Shown: one piece after another, positions 53,474 to 64,000 of the stretch
How positions within the stretch are numbered: the first letter of the stretch is position 1
Layout: every line of letters begins with the position of its first letter
Origin: Tetracentron sinense
Lineage: Eukaryota > Streptophyta > Magnoliopsida > Trochodendrales > Trochodendraceae
Reading direction: 5' to 3'
Length of the DNA: 64,000 bases
Assembly: GCA_015143295.1 (NCBI GenBank)
Contig: CM026573.1
Span: 5,878,434 to 5,942,433 of the forward strand
Made by a program: the position numbers and the translations under genes
Notes under the pieces: generated by a model
Databases searched by the model: none
Seen by the model: the letters and a program-made list of their open reading frames with translations, nothing else
What the model was told of the DNA's origin: nothing

Positions 53474-55873
53474 AATATCATATAAGCGAACCAAGCTAGC
53501 GAACCAAACTGAAGAACTAAGCAAATTGAAAAACGAACTATCTCATCCTACACCTAGCGAACTGGGTTCACTCTAGAGTGGCGAATTGCGAACCCAAATT
53601 TGAACCGAGCGAACCGACAAACCAGGTAACATTGGTTTAAACAACTGTAATTATTTCCGTATTTTGTATCTTAAAGAGGGATGGGCCCTCCACCTTTAGA
53701 AACTGAAAATTATTTGGTTACAAGGGACCAAAATATTAGCTTTGGTTCCATTTGCAATTCCAACTGGCGAATCGTATTTGTCATCGAAGATCGTGCTTGT
53801 AATTTTTCTCCTAGATTTACCTTTGATAGTGCTACACAATATTAGATTAAATTGTCATCGAGCAGTGATCTCTTATACTTTGTTACCCTACAATTGAGTC
53901 TAGTACCTGAGCAATACTAAACAGGTAAATTATACTTTAGCATTTCGACTGCTATTTTTGAAGGATAGGAGCTGCGTTCAAGTAATTATCACTTCAGTTT
54001 GGAACAATAGATCTGTACTAAGAGTTCACTTTATTTATGGCTTTTAAGGGTCCAAACATTTTGATCCCTTTTGAGTTTCTTAATGTCAAAAGTGGAATCT
54101 CTGTAGCACAGTTAATAGTATTGGTAGTCGATGCAACTATTAATGGAAACAAGTGAAGAATGCTTTTATGGGATCTCAGCTGCTACTCAGAAGTTAGGAA
54201 TAACAGAGATGTCCAAAATCAGATTGGAACAATGAAGCTCTACTAAGATCTGACTGACCCACTTTTGGGAATCAAACCTGCTACATTTTGGTTCGCGGAT
54301 ACGGGATAACCTTGTCTTAAAGGAGTTCAGGGAAGAAAACATATATTTTGGCTCTTCAATTTCTAGTTCACCATGAGCTTGTGTGGTCAAAGTTATCACA
54401 GTTAGTTGGTTGATTCCTCAGGTACTGTTTTCAAGGTTCACCTGACTATTGAGTTTCTCTAGCTAGGTTTTGAAGTTACCTGATGCGAATGCCTGAAGTC
54501 TGATTCATAGGAATTCTTATTTCTGTAATTTTCATGAAACTTGGTGCCAAATAATGCATTGCCATGTGGATTCATAAACATTGCAGCAACTTAGCGTGAC
54601 ACTGTTTATGTGAAATCTTCACTTTCTCTTCATATGCATCATTTTTTTCACAAGCTTTACATAGAGTGCTGGATTTTAAGTTTGATGATTAGGAGAACAT
54701 TGAGGATATGGGGCTGTTAGAGTGGCATTTTCTTTTGACAGTTCGCATTACTAACTTTTATGTGGTACAAAACTGCTTCAAGCTTTCTTTCATTTAAGTT
54801 CAGGACTAATCCTCTATCATTATAAGATTTGAATGCTTCCATGAGCAAGATTATGTGTAACATAGAGAAAGGATTTTATCCTCAAGCTTTACATAGAGTG
54901 CAAGATTGTGGTGTTATAATTAGAGTTGTTGAGGGATTGTAAAATAGTAACCTAGTGAAGATTGCATTGAGGTACTTGTTGAAAGATGAAAGAACCCCCC
55001 GTGAAGGCTCCATTAAGCAGGATTTTGGTGGCTGCTTAGATGACATCGACTGTTTTATAGGAGTTTTTGGATGGAAGAGAGTAGTATTGTTAGCTCTTTT
55101 CTTTTATTGGTTGGATCAAATACTCATGTCGCTTGCTTTTGAAACAAATTTAAACGGGCTGCAAACATAATGCAACACTTGTAAATCAATTACTTTTAGA
55201 AACTTTGGCGGTGGGACAATGACTTTCAAAAAGGCCGTTAAAAAAAAAAACAAGGTCTTACTCCAAGACTTGGAAGGAACTAGAAATAAACAAAACATAG
55301 GAAAAGTTTTTTAAAAATGATAAAAGAGACTAAATTTAGCCAAATTTAAGGCCTATGAGGATCTATGCAATAAGCTAGGTGCAAGAGGGGTTTAAAAAAT
55401 GCTATAAACTTTCAAAAAAAAGGGAGCGGAAAACTAGAGACTTGGACTGCTAGACACATAAGGACAATGATTAGAGGGTCGTGGTGAACGGTGAAGTGAT
55501 TAATAAGAGATTGAGATGAGATTTATAGAAGTTGCTAAATGTAGATTGCACAAAGGTGCCCTTATAGGTAGAGACGCAAACTCCACAGAGATCAGAAAAT
55601 ATGATTATTTCTGTAGAATCAGGGTAACTAAACTGGGAAGGACACCCTTTGTCTCTTGCTGCCAATTTATCAGCTCTTTCTGTGCTTCTGATGTGCTTTT
55701 TTGGTTATTTTAGGCAAATCGCGAAACATCTATCTCTCCCTCCTGTGAAGTTGCACTGCAGCATGCTTGCTGAGGATGCAATCAAGGCGGCCATAAAAGA
55801 TTATGAAGCAAAGCGAGCCAAGTTGGGTGAAAATGCTGACGCTGTTCCTGCTGAGAAGGCTGTCAATGCTTAA
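52095..55873 (+). CDS. ISU1: Mitochondrial iron-sulfur cluster assembly scaffold (IscU/ISU type), three exons
   Basis: Scaffold on which [2Fe-2S] clusters are built in mitochondria with NFS1 cysteine desulfurase and frataxin, then released by the HSP70/HSC20 chaperones. Exons 52095-52389, 52662-52716, 55714-55873; 510 nt, 169 aa. The three cluster-binding cysteines are present (Cys62 in GAPACGDVMK, Cys89 in FKTFGCGSAIASSS, Cys132 in HCSMLAEDA), as are Asp64 and the HSP70 recognition motif LPPVK (125-129). Residues 1 to about 28 are basic, without acidic residues until HERVVDHY, as expected of a mitochondrial presequence. The start is the ATG of MLRVGCKK; the open frame extends upstream only through a TTG. 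Intron 2 (3.0 kb) contains an hAT MITE. The protein tail ADAVPAEKAVNA is the variable region of the family. Confidence 0.95.
53160..53634. mobile_element. hAT-type MITE in ISU intron 2
   Basis: 475 bp, left end CAGGGTTACCTAGTTCGC and right end inverse-matching (ACCAGGTAACATTG), flanked by a perfect 8-bp duplication GTTTAAAC (53152-53159 and 53635-53642). Interior rich in GTTCGGCGAAC-like words and a (TA) run at 53441-53468. A truncated relative is at about 57990-58130. Confidence 0.85.
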
Positions 55874-56754
55874 ATGTGTGCGTAAAAAATTGGGTTGCTC
55901 GTATGGACCATGTTTGAAATTTGAACTTAAATCTGCCTGCTACGATGCACTCCTATCCCTGGATTCTGTATATTTACTCGCTAAGCAGAAAAGGCTCTGT
56001 AAAGCGCTCTCAATTAAGCTGATGTTTTTTTTCTAAATGAATTTTTTTTTTCAACCATAGCAATCTTAGGGGCTTAATTGATTGTATGATCAATAGCCAA
56101 TCTGTGTGGACGCAGTTCTTGCGCCATCTATATGTGCATAATCTTGACTTCTGATAAAACATCTTTGGATTATGCAAACACAAACACAAATAGAGGAAAA
56201 TGCATACTGTCAGATGGGATTGATTCCCTGGTTATGACAGGTTATTTAAAAAAACTTGTGAGGCTGACCATTTCTTTTATTACTACATATGTAATTCAGT
56301 ATTTGGATGATTCCGTCGATGATACTTCTCTGGTTAGAGATGGATTCTCTTAAATCTCACAGCTAGAATATCCATACATTTTGCCTTGTGGGCATGGGCT
56401 CGTGAGTGATTTGCACATATCCATGAATCGCTTACGGATCATTGGTGTTGCAGGATTATTGTAACTTATCATCTCCCAGTAAAATGTGAGCTCTGTGTGG
56501 GACACATTGATGAATGGGTGTCAGGTCACATACATGATACAACCACTCAAGAGGGCTGTAGAAAAAAATTCATGGGGAGGTGATAAAGGGGGTCTTGACT
56601 CTTGAGGGAATGGTTAAGTTAGGCTTTCGGCAATTAATTTCAAGAAAAATAGTGAAATGAGCCAATGAATCACGAAACAAATACGCCCAAGGAAAACAGG
56701 ACTGTGGGGGCCACTCTATGGTGCTCCATAACCCTACAATAATTGGATATATAG

Positions 56755-56837
56755 GGTCCCTTTTAGCTTTGGGAGTCCCCTAAAGCTTGGGGCTTGGTCC
56801 CTTTTAGCTTTGGGAGTCACCTCAAGCTTGGGGCTTA
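56755..56837 (+). repeat. 41-bp tandem duplication
   Basis: GGTCCCTTTTAGCTTTGGG starts at 56755 and 56796, each followed by AGTC..CC and AAGCTTGGGGCTT. Two copies only; about 900 bp beyond the ISU stop codon. Confidence 0.85.
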
Positions 56838-57620
56838 ATCTCCTCCCCAAAACGTGGTCATCTCAAATGCTAGCTTTTAGAAGAATTTTTTTAGTTTTTA
56901 TTTTTCATAGGTTAGGTAGGCTGGAATCCGGTTCCTGTATTTGTGGGAGCGAGGTTCCAGATGATAAAACAGTCGAATGAATGTTTCAGAGCAAGAACTG
57001 CACTCAGTATTGTAGGTTCCAGGCAACAAATGCCGATGAGGTGGACCCACAATGGGGATGGTTTTGGAGCCATATGATTCCCACACCCGGCATGTCATAA
57101 TACCTTTTAGACATTTCATGCCTTTTTGCCTTTTTTTTCTTATAACAAGCAGATGCGTTACCAAACGGTTTTGAAAACGTCTATCCGCAATAGATGTATA
57201 GCCGGTCTTAGTCAAGCTTTCAAATGCTAGGCATTCACCCACTGTCCTAGATCAGATATTTTCTAACTGGGGTTGCGGCCTAACTCATGACTTGTACCAA
57301 AATAATAATAATACCTTATTTCATTTTTTAAAATAGATATATATATATATATATATATATATTTATTAAATTTAATTATAGCTCAAACTATAACTAATAC
57401 ATTTATTGCCTAACCAGTTAGGCAGTCAGTTGGAATAAAGGATTGGGTTGGGTTAGGTTTGTTTTTCTAGATGTGTTTATAAACTGGTTAAGTTTGAGTG
57501 GAGGTTTTTGTACCTGACTCAACCCTCCCCAGCCCATTGCTTGCCACCCTATAGTAACCTCAGGTCCGGGTTAATAATTATGTATTTTCACAAACTGCAT
57601 TCAGTTGGTGTACAAAGTTT

Positions 57621-57731
57621 TTATTTTTAAGTACAATACTGGGCCTTTCAACCACCACACCTCATAGATTCAAAACCAAGTCCACCCCCTATGGGATACA
57701 CTTCCTACCACTGGAGTAAGCAGGAGGTGCA
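57621..57731 (-). mobile_element. SINE, minus orientation
   Basis: Left T-rich end is the minus-strand A tail. On the minus strand TCCAGTGGTAGGAAGTG resembles a pol III A box and GGTTTTGAATCTATG a B box, correctly ordered. Flanks TGTACAAAGTTT (57609-57620) and TGTACAATGTTT (57732-57743) are a 12-bp duplication with one mismatch. Confidence 0.7.
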
Positions 57732-57895
57732 TGTACAATGTTTGTTTCTTACGGGAAAAAGAGAGTAATTGTCTATGTTTTTTTAAAAAATAAATATCAT
57801 TAGACGCTAAAAAATACACATTCAGTGTCTAATTAGAACAGAACATTTCATAATTAAAAAAAAAACTCTTTAGAATATTTCAAACAAAACTCTGG

Positions 57896-58037
57896 AAGAC
57901 GCAATAACCTTGATCACTCATTAAACAAAACCCTTAAAAGAGAATGAATTTCTCTGACATGAGTTGATGAAAATAACTAAGATTGTAGATATGTTAACTA
58001 AGACGCAATAACCTTGATCACTCATTAGACAAAACCA
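57896..58037 (+). repeat. Direct repeat, 104 bp apart
   Basis: AGACGCAATAACCTTGATCA followed by CTCATTARACAAAACC occurs at about 57897 and 58001. The second copy abuts a truncated relative of the ISU intron MITE (inverse of CAGAGTTACCTAGTTCG at 58095-58118). Confidence 0.8.
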
Positions 58038-58139
58038 AACGAACCGAACCGCGAACTGGTTCGCTTGGAAAGAGTTCATGGTTCGCACTAGTAGGCATCG
58101 AACTAGGTAACTCTGAACCGCTCTAACTGAGAAATGCAA

Positions 58140-60100
58140 TTAAAGTTCGAGAAAAACTAATAAAATTCATATCTAGGTGTTTCAATAATCTAAGGATGAT
58201 AAACTAACAAAAATTTACGAAGCTAACACAACATGCTCTAGCATCGAGAGATGGTAAAATGTTCAAATTTTATAAAATGCATGTTATGATCTATTGATAT
58301 TGAAATTACATATAATTTTGTCCTGGGTGTTTGAAGTTTACATGAGAATATATAGATGAAATTTTATAAGCTCACACAACATTATAGGCATGAGATGCGG
58401 TCAAGAGTTTTGAATTTTTCTCTTCAGATCTTTTATAAATTCAAATTATAAAATTCATATAACGGTACATCCAATATCGAAATTACTTACACTTTTCTGA
58501 TCATTTAAATTCAAGATAATGTACTAGTATAATTTTGAAAAAGCTAATGTAACCTGCAATGATGTGCAATGGAGTCAAAGTTTTAGATTTTTCACTTCGT
58601 GGTTCTTATACATTTGAGACTTATAAATTCATACTTTGGCAGTAAATAAATATTGGTATGCTCGAAGCTGCACCCTTTTTTTTTTTTAAGGGGGAAAGCT
58701 GTGTTAGGCGAACCCAACAAAATACTGGTTTTGTTTAATCATTTCCTTTCTGGGTAATGCTAGCTATAAGTTCTTTTAAACTCACTTTATTTAAGGAGAA
58801 ATTATGTGTTATTGTATTGCATTAAGAGAAAAAAATGTGTTTTTGCACTAACCCGCTATCCACTATTGAATAAAGTATTTTAATAGAGAAAGTAGTGCTA
58901 ACATTATCCATTTAATAATTTAGCACGTATATTTATGCAATACTTTCTTACACCACGTCAGTTAATTCGATGAGAGAATAGATGAGCAAGAACCCCTGTT
59001 ATAGCTCATTGAATAGACTGTTGGTTCACTCCAATAAAAAAAAAATAAAAATTTGACATTAAATCAATTAATTTTAAAAATTTATTCCAAATTGAGTTTA
59101 AGTATCATTTTGTCACTCTAAATAAAAAATATCACAGTTTAAGGCATGGTTTGAAGAATTTTACCAAATGGGATATGTATATTTTTTTTTTTGTAGTCCT
59201 ACAATCATTATCTATCTATGTCGGGGGTTAGGGGGTTGTTAGCTATTTATTCATGTACGTTGAGAACGAAAAAGTGGTGCCAACGAAGAGGTTCTCCCAA
59301 TGTAGTGGTAGTAGATTGAACACAATCAGTAGATCATCTCAACTTATTTATGATGTTTGTCATCATCAGGATTTTCGGTTGTAAAAACATCAAATAGTTG
59401 AGAGATAAAGGGTTTAATTATATTCTATTCATTCAAATCATTAATGCAGACAGATTGATCTTAACTGTCTTTTCGGGTTTCTTACTTGGGTATGCGAATT
59501 TTTCTATGATTCACACCCTCATGCTTGAAGTTGCTCACATACGGTACTAATCAAAACGTAAAAAGGAGTTTTGCTTTCAGATAGGAGATCCGTGTACATT
59601 TAGCGGATTTCACTAAACACACGAACCCAATTGGGGCATTCTTTTTATTGGAATATATGCCAAGTCGCCCATCATTGTCAACAGTGGGCTTAAACCAGGT
59701 CCGAGCTAACAACTAAAAGAAGAAAATAACCAATATTGAGTCTTTTGCTTTATAGGATGCACTGCTAAACTATAATACCATCTCTATTCAGAGATGGGTA
59801 CAATTTGGAGCATATAGATATTGCTTGTCATATTTTTCTAATCTTGCTTGTCCTTGAAATATCAGAGTATCTGGTATTTGAAAGGTTAGATGGCCCGCAA
59901 TTCATATTAATAGCTTTGATATATATGTAGACCTTCGGAATGGATTGCCTTTGATTAGAAAATTATATTTAGAAAGGAAATGACAAGGATGACTTTTATT
60001 ACAAGTTCTTCTCCCTCTATATCATCATCTCATGACAAGGATGACTTTTATTACTAAATTCTAAAAATACTTAACGTACCTATGGATTTCATTTTGTAAT
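58140..60100. other. Intergenic stretch with no recognised gene
   Basis: Almost 2 kb of AT-rich DNA. Loose repeats such as CATATAA..GATCTTTTATAAATTCA and AATCTACGAAGCTAACACAAC recur weakly in 58150-58640. No open frame above 75 codons, no tRNA fold and no splice-linked exons recognised. Confidence 0.5.
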
Positions 60101-60109
60101 GAAATGGCC

Positions 60110-60290
60110 GATTCTCCATGCCCCAAATTTAAATACTCATCAATTGTGGTTAAGATTCACTCACCCCTGGAGTTAAGCAATCCAAACTTGGTTTTCCAAA
60201 AAAAAAAAACCTTAACTTTAATTTATTTAAGCGTAACTAGGATTAAAGGGGTGTTACAAGAGACACGAAGACACATGAGTAAGATAGGAA
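60110..60290 (+). repeat. GTTAAGATTCACTCACCCC repeat family, far right copy
   Basis: TCATCAATTGTGGTTAAG, ATTCACTCACCCCTGG, AAGCAATCCAAACTTGG, an A-run, TTAACTTTAATTTATTTAAG and GGATTAAAGGGGTGTTAC in family order. Closest in sequence to the copy nested at 48960-49200. Confidence 0.8.
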
Positions 60291-61053
60291 ACGGACCCAA
60301 GTCCACTAATCACTGCTCGATACTAAATAATCTCAATTGACCTGTTGCTAATCTTCTATACTATATACTACACAAATATGTGGCATACTCTATTACACTC
60401 CCTTTTTTTTAGGTTAATGTAAAGTCATCTGCTTATTTGAACAAATAGAATACTTTGTTTGCTTGAACCAATAAAAAACAAGTTTTATCAATACAGTTAA
60501 TTGAGTGGAATTGATTAAAAGTAGGTTCCACAAAATAAAACTATCATAATTAACTAAATTAAATTAAATTAATTATGGATTAATTAGTAGGAGATAAAAG
60601 ATCCCTTCTTTGAGTCCCGACAAAAGGGATTTATTCATAGTATGTATATGACCCACTGTTACTCAAAATATAAATGAAATAATTGTTTAATCTTTTTTAT
60701 TTGGGTATAGAATTGTTTATTCTTCACTTTGCATAACTCTTTAGAAATAATTTTTACGTTATTTTTTACATCTTTTAGGCATGATATATACCATGTATAA
60801 GACTTTACTCAACATATAAATAAAATAATTATTTTATTTAGAGACAATTTTTATATTCTTTTTCGAAGCACGGGGTTTTCGCTAGTTTGATAAATACGTT
60901 AAAACCATGGCCTTTAGATGATAAAAGTTGTCCCTTTTAGGTGAAGCGCCCTTAGAAATATTATTTTAAATTTTTTGCTAGTCGGCATGGACTCCATCAA
61001 CGTCATCAACAGTTGATGCAGACTAACACTGACTTTCAACACAAACTTTAAAA

Positions 61054-61271
61054 GGGATGGGATTTGATCTGGTGCTTGCCAGACCAAAACCATCCAGCTA
61101 AGTGAAGTGTGTGACATGTGGTGATAAAAAGGAGAAAAATTATCAAATGAGGAGAAGTTAAAAAATAGTGGAGAAAATGAAATAACTTTTCCATTTTTAT
61201 CGCCACATGTCCCACACTGCACTTAGGCAGGTTGATTTTGGTCTGACAAGCACTAGAGCAAATCCCATCCC
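61054..61271. mobile_element. Mutator-like MITE, 218 bp
   Basis: Terminal inverted repeats of about 90 bp: GGGATGGGATTTGATCTGG at left, inverse of ..GAGCAAATCCCATCCC at right, with CAGACCAAAACCATCC and ACATGTGG(T/C)GATAAAAA inside each arm. Perfect 9-bp duplication ACTTTAAAA (61045-61053 and 61272-61280). No coding content. Confidence 0.9.
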
Positions 61272-61289
61272 ACTTTAAAAGGGTGGATA

Positions 61290-63370
61290 GAGACTTGGAG
61301 GCATCCTCTGGCAGGTCCAAGGTTCCAATCCCAGGGGACCCATGTGGATGACCATCCCTTATGATTTTGCTTTAAAAAAAAAAAAAAGAGAAAAAAAAAA
61401 GGAAATAGTTAATGTACCCATAAAACCTATTTAGAAACCTAAGGCTGTGGACCTCATTGGTCCAAACCCCTCCCCCCCCTCTTTTCTTAATACTTACCAA
61501 CTCATGGGAACGCCTATCTATGCTCAAAAAAATATTATATTAATGCCGTGTTAATTTACCTGAATGTCTTAGGTGGGACCAAGCACAACCATCAAAGAGT
61601 GAGATAATCCCAGTCAAGGGCACTGAGTCAAACTTAGTTGGCTAACAGTAGTCAATGAATTTTGAATCAAATTTTGTTTGTTAATGCTAGTCAAAGAATC
61701 ATAGAATTCACACTACAAGAACCTTTCATGAAGTTTTAAATTAAATAATGAGAATATATCAAAGCAAACAAACTAGTAGGCGTTTAAAGAGCACAGCACG
61801 AATCTCAGCCGAAAATGAGGTAATATGGTGCAATCCAAACAGAGCCTTGTATTATTATATTAATACAGGGTTGGTAGAGTGATCAAGATTTGTTAATCAA
61901 GGTAGGTGGATCTTTATAAAAACACATGCAAAGAAAATGAAACAACACAAATAAAAAATAATAAGAAATTAAAATAAAAAGATATATGGCATTGGTCGAT
62001 ATATCACACTAAATGCGTTGTAAGAGCAATCTAGTAATACATAGATTGGTTGCAGTTCGAGCCTAACTGCCTGTAAGCACCCCTATAGGAGGCACCCCGA
62101 AAAAATAAAACAACTAATGGGATCACATTTAGACAAATTGAAGCAAAACTAGTTCAATGACACAAAAATATGGGAATCCAATGAATTAAGTCTTGAACCA
62201 CTAGCATTACCCATCCCAAAACAAGGGATGCGATCGGATATCAGTGGTCCATATATTGCAATAATGCAACATAATTGTCAATATATTGTAATAACGCACC
62301 GTAAGAGTTGTCTTGATTGTTAGGGAATCATAGCCGTTGGATCAAATGCAATTGGACATTGGACAAGGCCTTCTAACCCCTAATAATATGGTATCTCTGG
62401 AACACTTGTCTTAGTCTTCAGACGTCCAAAGATGCTCTTATGCTAAAGTTGGTGTATTATCTTGATGAAAATATTTCCCTTTATTGTCTTCTCCTCTTCT
62501 TCATAGACTAATGACAGCATTAATGGCGTCCTTGGTTTTTCCGAGAGTTGGGTGGGGATTGAAACCCTCGTTAAGTGTTGATCTTCAGCTTTTAGTCCTC
62601 AAATGGAGGTCTCTTCACCAACTGCCAGTCACGTCAATCTGTGTCTGACTGATTGATGACCACACTTACAATGTTAGTTGAGTTAGTAAATCATTATATT
62701 TTTGATAAGGATATGTTGATTGATTATACATTCCTACTACGTACTATGTGACATGTAACATTCCTACTTACGTGACATGTGATTTCTAGTGTTGATTACC
62801 CATACCTTTTATTTTGGAATATACCTTAAAGAGATTGATGAGACATATCTTCATACATTTGACTAGGCTGCTAGGTGATGTACTGCTGCTGAAGCCGGGG
62901 GTAATGGACTTAGGACGAACAATAATATGTTACTGCTGTTCTAAGGATAGAATTAGTGTGCTTGAGCACGAGGTCTGGTTGGGCAGTATTTGCTCAACTC
63001 GGGTTGAGAGTCGTATAATCTATATGACCCAACACAAGAATGACTGAGAAGAGGATCATGTCAAGTGAGTTCGGATCAACTCGAGTCGGAATCCAATTAT
63101 ACAATGCCACTAGGTTGGGGACAACCGAGTTGAATGCCTTAGCGAAATATTCCCCTTACATGATTAATACTCAAAATACCTGGTCACCCCAATGAGCTGA
63201 TCAATTGGACGGCGGTCCAGATTAAAAAGAATATTCACTAAAAAAGAATACATCCAATAATACAAGGAATTCGGGTCTCACCCTTGATGGATCTCAAACC
63301 ATTTGCAAGGGCCCAGTCCAAAAATCAGGCCCAACAATTTGAGGCCTAATGGTCCTCCATTCCAGTGAGG
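61290..63370. other. Intergenic stretch with no recognised gene
   Basis: AT-rich DNA. A GCAGTTCGAGCCTAAC word near 62056 resembles a pol III B box, followed by an A-rich run at 62100, so a SINE relic is possible but no duplication was found. The 77-codon frame at 62814-63047 has no recognisable motif. Confidence 0.45.
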
Positions 63371-63384
63371 CATTATGATCCAAA

Positions 63385-63554
63385 GAGGCGTGCTTTCCCT
63401 ACTCTCGGTCAAACTCTACTCTCAGCCTCCACCAATCACTTATCCATTTTCAAATCAGTTATGATGGTCAAAGCACTCTCTCTCATCAAGAATGAACAAG
63501 TGATTGGTGGAGACTGAGAGTAGAGTTTGACTGAGATTAGGGGTAGCATTTCTC
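63385..63554. mobile_element. Short foldback MITE, 170 bp
   Basis: GGTCAAACTCTACTCTCAGC and CTCCACCAATCACTT on the left are inverted on the right as AAGTGATTGGTGGAG and ACTGAGAGTAGAGTTTGAC. Flanking 10-bp repeat ATGATCCAAA (63375-63384 and 63555-63564) suggests a 9-10-bp duplication, Mutator-like. Outer ends are GAGGCGTGC and GCATTTCTC. Confidence 0.8.
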
Positions 63555-63914
63555 ATGATCCAAATGGAGGGCAAGGATCAAAGATTCAGTGGGGTACATG
63601 TAACAACTTTTTTACGCTGCACTGCAATCTTACGGGATTGGATTTGGACTGGCCCAATCACAAAGTCTCTTTAACTGCACTTTTAACCCTGAGTTCAACT
63701 TTCTAACTCCTATGGTTATATTTTGTAATTTTTTTTTCTCAAAAAACAAGATTACACGGTGGAACCTAATGCAATGTTTGGTTGTTGAGAAAATAGGTGA
63801 AAACATATAAAAGAAAAAAAATTCTGAATTTTTAATACCATTTTTTTTTTCCTTTCTTAGCAACCAAACATAGGGTAATGGTTAGTGAATTTTAATTACA
63901 GTTAAAAGGTGTTA

Positions 63915-64000
63915 ATTGGGATAAGATTTGATTTCACCAGACCAAAACCATCCACCCTAACTTTATTGTCCGCCATGTGGCGATAAAAAGGGGAGAGGAT
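63915..64000 (+). mobile_element. Second copy of the 218-bp MITE family, cut by the window end
   Basis: GGGATAAGATTTGATTTCACC, CAGACCAAAACCATCCACC and CCATGTGGCGATAAAAAGG follow the left arm of 61054-61271 closely. The right arm would lie beyond 64000. Confidence 0.7.

Noticed and set aside
56898-57242. 114-codon minus-strand open frame after the ISU gene
   Set aside because: No recognisable motif, no splice partner, and composition of random AT-rich DNA; reads as chance.
62040-62110. Possible tRNA gene from a GTTCGAGCC B-box word
   Set aside because: No A box at the right distance and no cloverleaf arms; at most a SINE relic.

Overview
The window is nuclear DNA of a flowering plant. Three spliced protein genes lie on the + strand, each with canonical GT..AG introns, and joining the exons I read gives uninterrupted proteins of exactly the family length: the class III phosphatidylinositol 3-kinase VPS34 (814 aa), a class I ARF GTPase (181 aa) and an ISU-type mitochondrial iron-sulfur scaffold (169 aa). 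The rest is AT-rich DNA packed with plant-type transposable elements (L1-like LINEs, SINEs, hAT and Mutator-like MITEs, long solo LTRs). Long, TE-filled introns suggest a species with a fairly large genome; I cannot name it.

Layout. 1-5100: intergenic repeats (telomere-like CCTAGGGTT tracts, a degenerate ~80-bp repeat block, a 38-bp perfect hairpin, a duplicated MITE-like unit, a GAGCCGAGC-rich foldback element). 5148-32617: VPS34 in 17 coding exons. Intron 5 (9.2 kb) holds a near full-length dead LINE and a minus-strand exon-like fragment. Intron 7 holds an hAT MITE, intron 8 a (CA)n/minisatellite and a truncated LINE. Intron 14 (6.6 kb), which splits the catalytic loop codons, holds a repeat block, an hAT remnant with transposase tail, a 2.5-kb solo LTR and a SINE. 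32618-41060: intergenic, with a related 3.0-kb solo LTR, an 82-kb-independent dispersed unit near 36.7 kb (about 78-bp duplication plus an inverted copy), an LTR-like segment carrying a 23-bp palindromic array, and SINEs. 41898-47610: ARF gene in six coding exons, with a LINE relic in its first coding intron. 47611-52000: nested MITEs, ending in a 1.2-kb Mutator-like element just upstream of the next promoter. 52095-55873: ISU gene in three exons, with an hAT MITE in intron 2. 55874-64000: intergenic, with SINE and short Mutator-like MITEs.

The three genes are housekeeping genes of different pathways (endosomal/autophagic PI3P synthesis, vesicle coat recruitment, mitochondrial Fe-S assembly). 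Nothing suggests they form a functional cluster. I found no clear evidence of an undescribed biological system; the unusual content is the element structure and a few unexplained repeats and one orphan exon. All element boundaries given here come from target-site duplications and terminal repeats read by eye.
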